From assembly GCA_023432985.1 (NCBI GenBank), contig JAEZEQ010000057.1, positions 1 through 12,804 on the forward strand: a stretch of 12,804 bases of DNA, written 5' to 3'. The stretch is from Bacteroidota bacterium. GTDB lineage: Bacteria; Bacteroidota; Bacteroidia; CAIKAF01. Shown here in pieces: positions 1 to 6,741 of this stretch. Position 1 is the stretch's first letter, and the number at the start of each line of letters is the position of its first letter. Position numbers and translations under genes: made by a program. The notes below the pieces were generated by a model. The model was not told where the DNA came from and made no database searches. It worked only from the letters and a program-made list of their open reading frames with translations.

Positions 1-335
1 CTGCTAAACCTGCTGCAAAGAAAGCCGCTCCTAAAGCTGCTGCAAAGCCTGCTGCTAAGAAAGCTGCTGCTAAACCTGCTGCAAAGAAAGCAGCTCCTAA
101 AGCTGCTGCAAATCCTGCTGCTAATAAAGCTGCTCCTAAAGCTGCTGCAAAGCCTGCTGCTAAAAAAGCTGCTGCTAAACCAGCTGCTAAAAAAGCTGCT
201 GCTAAACCTGCTGCAAAGAAAGCCGCTCCTAAAGCTGCCGCTAAACCAGCTGCAAAGAAAGCCGCTCCTAAGGCTGCTGCTAAAAAAGCTGCTCCTAAAG
301 CTGCCGCTAAAAAAACAGTGGTTAAAAAGAAGTAG
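1..335 (+). CDS. Histone H1-like Lys/Ala/Pro-rich protein, C-terminal part (5' end outside window)
   Basis: The reading frame is open from base 3 and ends at TAG 333-335, giving 110 residues. They are almost only Ala, Lys and Pro, arranged as degenerate repeats such as PKAAAKPAAKKAA and AKPAAKKAA, and end in TVVKKK. This composition is typical of bacterial histone H1/Hc1-like proteins and of the basic tails on some HU-type proteins, which bind DNA without sequence preference and compact the nucleoid. The N-terminal region that would tell these apart lies outside the window, so the family is inferred from the tail only. Two Lys positions in one repeat unit are Asn instead (codons 111-113 and 123-125). 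A strong terminator follows 18 bases after the stop, so this is the last gene of its transcript. Confidence 0.75.
   Translation, partial: AKPAAKKAAPKAAAKPAAKKAAAKPAAKKAAPKAAANPAANKAAPKAAAKPAAKKAAAKPAAKKAAAKPAAKKAAPKAAAKPAAKKAAPKAAAKKAAPKAAAKKTVVKKK
3..311 (+). repeat. In-frame degenerate tandem repeats encoding the basic tail
   Basis: Units of 39 nt (PKAAAKPAAKKAA) and 27 nt (AKPAAKKAA or PKAAAKKAA) alternate irregularly without spacers. All unit lengths are multiples of three, so gain or loss of units would keep the frame. Synonymous differences (gct/gcc/gca, aaa/aag, cct/cca) show that the copies are not all recent. Such a tract is prone to slippage and to assembly error, so the true copy number may differ. 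Confidence 0.8.
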
Positions 336-353
336 TTTTACAAATATTCTGTT

Positions 354-390
354 AAAAGCCTTTCTTTCAGGAAAGGCTTTTTTTGTTTTT
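354..390 (+). terminator. Rho-independent terminator after the histone-like gene
   Basis: An 11-bp perfect stem (354-364 with 371-381, core GCCTTTC/GAAAGGC) encloses a 6-nt loop (TTTCAG). A T-tract begins at 378 and continues with one interruption to 390. It starts 18 bases after the stop codon and separates the histone-like gene from the protease gene. Confidence 0.9.
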
Positions 391-443
391 AACCCCTGAC
401 CCATTTTTTTTTTGTAAATTGGCTGCTAAATTTAGACAAAACA

Positions 444-3311
444 ATGCGCCATTTTTTACTTTTACTTCTAATCCCATTCACAATTATCGAATGGGGCAAT
501 GCTCAAACTGTGCATACTGATTATTATGATGGGAAAATATATGTACGAACCGAAAAAACGCAATCCGAAATTCCTTCCGATGCGAAAAAGGTAGACATAA
601 ATAAAGTGTTTTTTCTATCTGAACAAATCCAAAATGAATTTGGTATTACTAAGGTAAGTAAGCCTTTTTATTTTGCTTATGAACGCGATTTGCGTACCAT
701 TTATGAGGTGGAATTTTCTGAAATTTCACGCATAAACGAACTTGTAGAATATCTAAATCGTCAGTCTCAAATCGATTATGCCGAACCTATTCCCATTATG
801 CGTACTATTTTTACACCCAATGATTTGGGTCCAAGTTCAGGAACGAGCAATCAATGGTCGCTTTGGAAGGTGGATGCTACAAATGCATGGGATATTTCTC
901 TCGGAAATTCCAATATAGTGGTGGCTATTGTGGATGATGCCGTATTGGCTACACACCCCGATTTAGCCCCTGTTCTATGGGTAAACCCCGGAGAAATTCC
1001 AAATGATGGTATAGATAACGACGGTAATGGACATATAGATGATGTCAATGGTTGGGATGTTGCCGATAATGATAATACGGTGCTGCCTAATGTGGCCGCT
1101 ATGAGTCACGGTACCCACGTTGCCGGTATTTCCGGCGCTGCTTCGAATAATGGAACCGGAGTAGCCTCGATCGGACATGGCGTGAGTATTATGGCTGTAA
1201 AATCATCTAATCAAGATCAATATATTACCGACGGTTATGCCGGTATCATTTATGCCTACCAAAATGGAGCAGATGTTATTAATATGAGTTGGGGTGGATC
1301 AGGCTCAAGTCAGACTGCCCAAAATATAATTAATAGCGCCTTTAATGCGGGAAGTATTTTGGTGGCCGCCGCAGGAAATGATAATGTAACTACGCAATTT
1401 TACCCTGCTGCATATAATAATGTAATCTCTGTAGCCAGTACAACCACTACAGATGCACGCTCCTCATTTTCGAATTATGGCAATTGGATCGATATCTCGG
1501 CTCCGGGTTCTAATATTCGAAGTACATATATCAACTCCAGTGGAGCTGCTATATATGGAGCTATTTCAGGAACCTCTATGGCTTCACCTATGGTGGCAGG
1601 TATGATTGGATTAATGCTCTCTTTAAATCCCAATCTTACTTATGCTCAATTAACCAATTGTCTTTACTCCACAGCCGACCCGACCACTACCAATGTGGGT
1701 CAGATGGGCGCAGGACGATTCAATGCCTACGAGGCAATGTTGTGCGTACAAGCTTCCCTTCAAACCGAACCATTAGCACAAATCAACGCAGTTGAAACCA
1801 ATGTTTGCGCCGGTGCGGATGTGCATTTCTCAGCTTCTTCTGCAGGTGGCCCCGCCACTTCATACAGCTGGTCATTCCCCGGAGGAACTCCGGCTACCAG
1901 TAATTCGCCCAATCCGGTGGTGACTTATGCCAATAATGGAAATTATTCGGTTACGCTTATTCTTTCTAATGCATTTGGATCGGATACACTCAGCATACCT
2001 AATTATATTACGGTTTCTAATACAGCATTAAATACGGTGTTTTTCGAAGATTTTGAATCCGCCTCACCCAATGTATCTGTGGTGAATCCCGATGGTGGAA
2101 TCACATGGGCTGTTACCAATACAGCCGGAAATGGCTCCGGTACAAAATCTGCATTTATGAACTTCTATAATTATAACACGACAGGCCAAAGGGACGGATT
2201 GATAACCGGAACGATTAATCTGAACTCTTCTTCAAATGCCGAATTGAAATTCAAACATGCCTATCGTCGATATAATCAAAATTCCAGCGATTCGTTGATT
2301 ATTTACGCCTCCGTTAATAACGGAACTACATGGACGCGTTTATGGGCAAGAGGTGAAAATGGAAACGGAATTTTTGCAACTCAAACAACAAATACAAGCG
2401 CATTTACTCCATCCATTGCCGATGATTGGTGCTTTAGCGGATCTGTAGGGTCGGCATGTTATACCGTGAATCTAAATGCCTATGACGGAGAAGCGAACCT
2501 ACGATTGAAGTTCGAAGGCTATAATAATTATGGCAATAATTTATACATAGATGATATTCAAGTAGTGGCTGCCTGTAGCGGAAATACTCCCGCAGCACCC
2601 CTGCCGTCTTTTAGCTCTAATTTCACCAATATCTGCGAAGGTGATGTGGTTAGTTTTGTGAATAGTACAGTCGGTGCCACCGATTTTCTGTGGCAATTCC
2701 CCGGAGGAACCCCATCTTCGTCTATGTTGCCCAATCCGCAAATTGTATATAATACAAGCGGAATTTATCCGGTAACCCTCGAAGCAAGTAATTTAGGCGG
2801 CGCCAATAATATTACGCAAAACGCCTATATCACGGTTAACCCGGTGCCGGTTATTCAAGCCGCTTATACAGGTGGCGTTTTAAGTGTGAATCCGGCCGGA
2901 CTTTCCTACCAGTGGTATAAGAATAATGCATTTATTACCGGAGCAAATCAACAAAATTATACTCCGCAAACAAATGGTCAATATCATGTGGTGGTTTCGA
3001 ATATGTACGGATGTAGCGCCATATCTCAAATGATTGATGTTTATGGCTTATCTCTGGAATCGGAATGGGAACAATCGATTGAATTATTCCCCAATCCTGC
3101 CAATGATTGGGTGCAACTGAAATGGAATCAAATTCCGGTGAATAGAATTGAGCTGCTCGATATGTACGGCCGCGTTATTTCAAGCGATATTATTCAGCAT
3201 GTAAACAGTTGGACCTACTCTACAGCACATTTAGCCGAAGGCGTGTATTTTATTAAATTACATGGCGATGCAAATGAAATTGCAGTGAAGAAAATCGTGG
3301 TTAAACATTAA
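444..3311 (+). CDS. Secreted S8 (subtilisin-family) serine protease with PKD domains and a T9SS type A sorting domain
   Basis: This is a 955-residue modular exoprotease, probably exported by Sec and then moved across the outer membrane by T9SS. Residues 1-20 form a signal peptide ending GNA|Q. Residues about 22-115 look like a propeptide. The S8 catalytic domain spans about 135-430, with Asp164 (in IVDDAV), His222 (SHGTHVAG), oxyanion Asn312 (AAAGN) and Ser378 (SGTSMASP), so the triad is complete. An Asp/Gly-rich, probably Ca2+-binding loop sits at 188-205. PKD domains lie at about 445-525 and 718-798 (both with WxFPGGTP), flanking a beta-sandwich-like region (530-712). An Ig-like segment follows at about 800-867. 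Residues about 880-955 are the sorting domain (LFPNP, DMYGR, GVYFIKL, KKIVV). The first Asp motif reads DDA rather than the usual D(S/T)G. A possible promoter, TTTT-N19-TAAATTTA, ends 9 bases before the ATG, but it is weak. Confidence 0.95.
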   Translation: MRHFLLLLLIPFTIIEWGNAQTVHTDYYDGKIYVRTEKTQSEIPSDAKKVDINKVFFLSEQIQNEFGITKVSKPFYFAYERDLRTIYEVEFSEISRINELVEYLNRQSQIDYAEPIPIMRTIFTPNDLGPSSGTSNQWSLWKVDATNAWDISLGNSNIVVAIVDDAVLATHPDLAPVLWVNPGEIPNDGIDNDGNGHIDDVNGWDVADNDNTVLPNVAAMSHGTHVAGISGAASNNGTGVASIGHGVSIMAVKSSNQDQYITDGYAGIIYAYQNGADVINMSWGGSGSSQTAQNIINSAFNAGSILVAAAGNDNVTTQFYPAAYNNVISVASTTTTDARSSFSNYGNWIDISAPGSNIRSTYINSSGAAIYGAISGTSMASPMVAGMIGLMLSLNPNLTYAQLTNCLYSTADPTTTNVGQMGAGRFNAYEAMLCVQASLQTEPLAQINAVETNVCAGADVHFSASSAGGPATSYSWSFPGGTPATSNSPNPVVTYANNGNYSVTLILSNAFGSDTLSIPNYITVSNTALNTVFFEDFESASPNVSVVNPDGGITWAVTNTAGNGSGTKSAFMNFYNYNTTGQRDGLITGTINLNSSSNAELKFKHAYRRYNQNSSDSLIIYASVNNGTTWTRLWARGENGNGIFATQTTNTSAFTPSIADDWCFSGSVGSACYTVNLNAYDGEANLRLKFEGYNNYGNNLYIDDIQVVAACSGNTPAAPLPSFSSNFTNICEGDVVSFVNSTVGATDFLWQFPGGTPSSSMLPNPQIVYNTSGIYPVTLEASNLGGANNITQNAYITVNPVPVIQAAYTGGVLSVNPAGLSYQWYKNNAFITGANQQNYTPQTNGQYHVVVSNMYGCSAISQMIDVYGLSLESEWEQSIELFPNPANDWVQLKWNQIPVNRIELLDMYGRVISSDIIQHVNSWTYSTAHLAEGVYFIKLHGDANEIAVKKIVVKH

Positions 3312-3313
3312 TC

Positions 3314-3337
3314 AGCTACCAAAGGATAGCTATTTTT
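3314..3337 (+). terminator. Possible intrinsic terminator of the protease gene, inside the 3' end of the opposing gene
   Basis: AGCTACC (3314-3320) can pair with GGATAGCT (3324-3331) around an AAA loop with one bulged A. A TATTTTT tract follows. It begins 3 bases after the protease stop codon and overlaps the last codons of the minus-strand oxidoreductase. The stem is short and bulged, so this is a moderate call. The hairpin on the minus strand has no comparable T-tract. Confidence 0.4.
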
Positions 3338-4347
3338 CCGGCTATGGCGCCATGTTCCATTAAACGATGCGCCTCCTGAATTTGTGAAACCGGAAATTCA
3401 GCTCCCCTTAAGGGTTGTATAATATTTTGAGCATGGAGTTGAAATATCGACTCCATGCTTTTTTTTATGCGCTCCGGTTTATGATCTGCCAACTTAAGCA
3501 TGTTTACTCCAATTAGCGATTGTGAGCTCATGAAAAAGGGGCCGGGATGGTATATGCCAAATGAGAGAATAAACTTCAAATTAGCCCAGAAAGAATGTGC
3601 CTGCGAGCCCTGCGATCCGCCGTACCCGATATATCTTCCGCCCATAGCCAGGTTTTTTATGCCCTTTCGGGTAAATGAACCACCGGCAGAATCAAAAAAT
3701 ACGTCTATTTTTTCTTGTTTACTCAAAGATTTAAAGGCCTCAAATACATCCTGTTCTTTTCGGTTTATAGCCGCTTTTACGCCCACTTCAAGCATTAACT
3801 GTTCCTTTTCTTTCGAGCCTACTATGGCATAAACCTCACATTTTTTATGCAATGCCAATTGGGTCAATAAGGAGCCTACGCCCCCTGCTGCAGCTGTAAT
3901 AAGCACTTTCTCGCCTTCTAATAAATCGGCACTTTCTATACAATGCCAGGCGGTTGCTCCCTGCGTAGCTAATGATAATGCCGTGCATACAGGCATGTCT
4001 TCGGGAATTATCATAAGGGCTTCAGGCTTTGCAATAGCAAATTGTGCATATCCGCCAAAACGGGTAAGGGCACAAACTCTTTTTCCTATGAGCGAATTAT
4101 CTGTATGTTCACCCACCTCTACAACCCGTCCGACCACATCATATCCCGGCACAAAAGGAAGGGGAGGAGCATCTCTGTATTTTCCCTTTCGGGCCATTAT
4201 GTCGGCAAAGTTTAATCCAAATGCCTCGGTCTCTATTAATACTTCGCCCGAATTAGGCATAGGAATGGGAATTTTTACTTCCTGTAAATTGTCGTTTCTT
4301 TTCGAAAAACGATCTATACGTATGGCTCTTTGTTCTGTTGCTCTCAT
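3316..4347 (-). CDS. Zinc-independent medium-chain reductase, NADPH:quinone oxidoreductase type
   Basis: This 343-residue cytoplasmic protein has the normal length of the quinone oxidoreductase branch of the MDR superfamily, which reduces quinones or enones with NAD(P)H. An N-terminal GroES-like domain carries GLNFADIMARKGKY (44-57) and PFVPGYDVVG (65-74). The Rossmann domain has the nucleotide motif AAAGGVGS (152-159). The catalytic Zn ligand motif (GHE) and the structural Cys cluster of alcohol dehydrogenases are absent. The HSFWANLKFILSF segment (251-263) resembles VAT1-like members, so that subgroup is possible. The exact substrate cannot be read from the sequence. The start ATG (4345-4347) gives the usual N-terminus. 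It is preceded by an A-rich stretch on the coding strand rather than a Shine-Dalgarno site. The gene is monocistronic: tRNA-Lys upstream has its own terminator, and the protease gene converges from the other side. Confidence 0.9.
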   Translation of the reverse strand: MRATEQRAIRIDRFSKRNDNLQEVKIPIPMPNSGEVLIETEAFGLNFADIMARKGKYRDAPPLPFVPGYDVVGRVVEVGEHTDNSLIGKRVCALTRFGGYAQFAIAKPEALMIIPEDMPVCTALSLATQGATAWHCIESADLLEGEKVLITAAAGGVGSLLTQLALHKKCEVYAIVGSKEKEQLMLEVGVKAAINRKEQDVFEAFKSLSKQEKIDVFFDSAGGSFTRKGIKNLAMGGRYIGYGGSQGSQAHSFWANLKFILSFGIYHPGPFFMSSQSLIGVNMLKLADHKPERIKKSMESIFQLHAQNIIQPLRGAEFPVSQIQEAHRLMEHGAIAGKIAILW

Positions 4348-4481
4348 TTTTTTTTGCTTTTATCCGCATGCAATGCAACAAACAAGGTAAGGAAAAATGA
4401 TTTATTTCATCTTTTCTATTTAAAATTGAAAAATAAATAAAAAAATAGAGAGAAAATTTGAAATGTTTTCCGATTTTAAAC

Positions 4482-4510
4482 AAAAAAAGCCTCTCGATTG
4501 AGAGGCTTTT
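4482..4510 (-). terminator. Rho-independent terminator of tRNA-Lys
   Basis: A 7-bp perfect stem GCCTCTC/GAGAGGC (4489-4495 with 4500-4506) with a 4-nt loop is extended by A:T pairs. Read on the minus strand it ends in seven T residues (plus-strand A-tract 4482-4488). It starts a few bases past the tRNA 3' end and should stop read-through into the oxidoreductase gene. Confidence 0.88.
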
Positions 4511-4512
4511 AG

Positions 4513-4585
4513 TGATCCCGCTGGGGCTCGAACCCAGGACCCCAACATTAAAAGTGTTGTGCTCTACCAACTGAGCTACGGAATC
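4513..4585 (-). tRNA. trnK: tRNA-Lys (anticodon UUU)
   Basis: The 73-nt minus-strand sequence folds as a full cloverleaf. Acceptor GATTCCG/CGGGATC has one T-G wobble. The D arm is GCTC-AGTTGGTA-GAGC. The anticodon arm is CAACA-CTTTTAA-TGTTG with TTT at the anticodon positions. The variable loop is 5 nt, and the T arm is CTGGG-TTCGAGC-CCCAG, followed by discriminator A. CCA is not encoded; the next bases are CTA, so CCA must be added after transcription. The gene forms its own transcription unit, with a promoter upstream and a terminator downstream. Confidence 0.97.
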
Positions 4586-4623
4586 CTTTATTTCAATAGA
4601 TACGTTCTAATGATTTCGGGGTG

Positions 4624-4654
4624 CAAATATACATAGCAGATTTTTACTACCAAA
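4624..4654 (-). promoter_or_regulatory. Bacteroidota-type promoter for tRNA-Lys
   Basis: On the minus strand, TTTG (plus-strand 4651-4654) is followed after exactly 19 nt by TATATTTG (plus-strand 4624-4631). This matches the TTTG-N19-21-TAnnTTTG consensus of the Bacteroidota housekeeping sigma factor. Transcription would start near 4617-4620, giving a leader of roughly 32-35 nt before the mature tRNA 5' end at 4585. Confidence 0.75.
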
Positions 4655-4726
4655 CTTTTTTTCGAAAAAAAAATCAAATGTCTGCTATTCAGGAGTTTTA
4701 TTTTTTTAACTTGTTTTAAACGCAGG

Positions 4727-4740
4727 AATTCGGCCGAATT
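4727..4740. promoter_or_regulatory. Perfect 14-bp palindrome upstream of the PorE-like gene, possible operator
   Basis: AATTCGGCCGAATT is its own reverse complement over all 14 bases and ends 33 bases before the start codon of the downstream gene. It has no loop, so it suits a dimeric DNA-binding protein better than an RNA hairpin terminator, and no T-tract follows. No regulator gene is in the window, and no convincing TAnnTTTG element was found around it, so the operator role is an inference. Confidence 0.35.
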
Positions 4741-4773
4741 GCCGTTATTTGTTCGTATTGATTAGGATGTCGC

Positions 4774-6711
4774 ATGAAGAATTTAATACTCATTTTCGCA
4801 TTTTCGATTTTTGTATACTCATCCTCAGCTTTTGCACAGGAAATTTTTGACCCCACTGCTTGTGAGGCCTACATTGATAAAGTGGCAAATAAGGATTTTA
4901 AAAAAGCTCAAAAATTACAAGGCAAAGAGAAAATTATCGCACTGAATAAAATCATGGCCGCAAATCCCGATTATCATGAGGCCTTGTTCCAATTGGCCAT
5001 GGCTTATGTGGCGCAAAAATCTGACCCCAAAGCTAAGTTTTGTTTCGAAGGTGTCTACTCACTTTGTCCCGATTATTCGCCTTATACCTGGTATCATTTG
5101 GGACGTATATACGAAAATGAAAAGGATTACGAGAATGCGGCACGCATGTACGAAAAATGTGTAAACTTCTCTAATGAAGCGGTTTTGTTTAAGGATGATG
5201 CTTATAATAACGCTAAGAATGGATTGCAACAAGCCCGTAAATTTGTTCAGATTTTAGGCCAAAATGTACCCTATAATCCAATTCCGGTTGAAGGGGTTTG
5301 CACGCCTTTGGATGAATACCTGGGTATTTTGTCACCGGATAATAAAATCATGTATTTCATTCGTAAATATCCCGACTCGAAAAGTGATATAGGCTTTAGG
5401 GAAATGTTTATGTCGGCCCGAAATAAAGGAAATTTTCGCTTTGAAGAAGGAGAAGCTTTAGCTCCCCCTTTCAATTCCCGTTTTAATCTGGGAGCCGCTA
5501 GTCTTACTGCCAATAATCAGGAAATGTATCTGGTGATTTGCGAAGGAAATATTTCGAATAATTGCGATATTTATCATTCTAAAAAGGAGTATGACAGTTG
5601 GACTGCTCCCAAAGCTTTGCCAGCACCACTCAATGCATCCGGGTATTGGGATTCGCATCCAACGATTTCTTATGACGGCAAACAAATGGTCTTCGCATCG
5701 AATCGCCCGGGAAGTAAAGGCATGGACCTCTATTATTCCGAAAAAGATGCCAATGGTAATTGGAAAAATCCTGTTGCTCTACCCGAGGAAATTAATTCGG
5801 ATAATAATGAAGGACACCCGTTCCTGCATTCAGATTCCCGTACGCTTTATTTCTCATCACGCGGGCATAATGCCATTGGAGGCTACGACTTTTTTATGAG
5901 TAAGCAATTGCCCGACGGATCTTGGACTAAAGCCGTGAATCTGGGCTCGCCCATTAATACGGAACAAGATGAACGCGGCATTTTTGTTAGCCTCGACGGA
6001 GCTTCGGCTTTTTTCTTTGCAGATGGAATCCCCGGTGGTAAAGGTGGCTTGGATCAGTTTACTTTTGCACTCTACGAAGAAGTGCGCCCCGAAAAGGTGA
6101 AAATGGTACAGGGACAATTGAAATCTGAAGATGAAAATACACCCCTGCCCGAAAAAATTGAAGTGAAAAATTTATCTACTGATAAGGTTACTTATATCGA
6201 TGTGGATCAGAATAACGGTAAATTTGTAACGGTCGTTTCTGCCGATGACGACCACTTGATTACAGTGAAAGAAACCGGTGTGGCTTTTGTCTCGCAATTG
6301 ATCGAAAAGGATGATCCCGTGGCTTTGCAGGAAGAGAAAAATATGGAAATCAAAGAAATTAAAGTCGGTCAATCCTACCGCATTAATAATATCAATTTTG
6401 CCACCAATAGTTCGGTCCTGCAACCCAAAGCCAAAGTGGTTATAGATGAATTTGCCGGCTTTTTATTGCAAAATGCAAATTTGCGCATTGCTATACACGG
6501 CCATACCGACGATGTAGGCGACGACCAATCGAATTTACGCCTGTCCGAAGAAAGAGCCCGAGCTGTATTTATATATTTGCAAAGCAAGGGAATCGATGCT
6601 CGGAGAATGGAATTTAAAGGCTTCGGTGAAGCAAAACCCCTGGCCGATAACAGCACGGAAGCGGGCAGACTGCAAAACCGCAGAACCGAATTTGTGATTC
6701 TGGATATGTAG
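4774..6711 (+). CDS. PorE-like envelope protein: TPR, PD40 beta-propeller, regulatory-like domain, OmpA C-terminal domain
   Basis: This 645-residue periplasmic protein probably tethers an outer-membrane complex to peptidoglycan. A signal peptide (1-22, SAFAQ) is followed by TPR-like helices (about 50-155). PD40/WD40-type blades follow at about 187-198, 299-324, 352-378 and 406-431 (SYDGKQMVFASNRPG, HSDSRTLYFSSRG). A beta-rich region at about 443-520 may be a carboxypeptidase-regulatory-like domain. The OmpA peptidoglycan-binding domain spans 535-645, with INFATNSSVL, GHTDDVG and LSEERA. Asp579 and Arg594 have the 15-residue spacing of the diaminopimelate-binding pair in OmpA. The same order is known for Porphyromonas PorE, a T9SS subunit, but Bacteroidota carry many paralogues with it, so the T9SS role is inferred. 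Unlike PorE there is no lipobox Cys, and no PorP-like gene is adjacent. TAGGA at 4763-4767 may act as a ribosome binding site and supports this start. Confidence 0.88.
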   Translation: MKNLILIFAFSIFVYSSSAFAQEIFDPTACEAYIDKVANKDFKKAQKLQGKEKIIALNKIMAANPDYHEALFQLAMAYVAQKSDPKAKFCFEGVYSLCPDYSPYTWYHLGRIYENEKDYENAARMYEKCVNFSNEAVLFKDDAYNNAKNGLQQARKFVQILGQNVPYNPIPVEGVCTPLDEYLGILSPDNKIMYFIRKYPDSKSDIGFREMFMSARNKGNFRFEEGEALAPPFNSRFNLGAASLTANNQEMYLVICEGNISNNCDIYHSKKEYDSWTAPKALPAPLNASGYWDSHPTISYDGKQMVFASNRPGSKGMDLYYSEKDANGNWKNPVALPEEINSDNNEGHPFLHSDSRTLYFSSRGHNAIGGYDFFMSKQLPDGSWTKAVNLGSPINTEQDERGIFVSLDGASAFFFADGIPGGKGGLDQFTFALYEEVRPEKVKMVQGQLKSEDENTPLPEKIEVKNLSTDKVTYIDVDQNNGKFVTVVSADDDHLITVKETGVAFVSQLIEKDDPVALQEEKNMEIKEIKVGQSYRINNINFATNSSVLQPKAKVVIDEFAGFLLQNANLRIAIHGHTDDVGDDQSNLRLSEERARAVFIYLQSKGIDARRMEFKGFGEAKPLADNSTEAGRLQNRRTEFVILDM

Positions 6712-6741
6712 TTTTCGGAAAAATTTATGTAGGTTTACACC

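Noticed and set aside
1..311. CRISPR-like or non-coding tandem repeat array
   Set aside because: There are no unique spacers. The repeats are continuous, in frame and encode a low-complexity Ala/Lys/Pro tail ending in a stop and terminator.
3316..4347. Zinc-dependent alcohol dehydrogenase
   Set aside because: The GHE zinc-ligand motif and the four-Cys structural zinc site are missing, and the N-terminal motif is of quinone oxidoreductase type.
4253..4570. 105-codon minus-strand reading frame covering the tRNA and the start of the oxidoreductase gene
   Set aside because: It begins inside tRNA-Lys, runs through its terminator and overlaps the oxidoreductase in another frame. The peptide has no family-like features.
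4741..4773. Promoter from GTTATTTG upstream of the PorE-like gene
   Set aside because: The element mismatches TAnnTTTG at two positions, and the nearest upstream TTG candidate is about 30 nt away, too far for the consensus spacing.
6709..6741. Complete promoter for the S9 homologue
   Set aside because: TAGGTTTA is near the ATG, but there is no TTG or TTTG at 19-21 nt upstream, so only half of the signal is present. Transcription from the PorE-like gene is equally possible.
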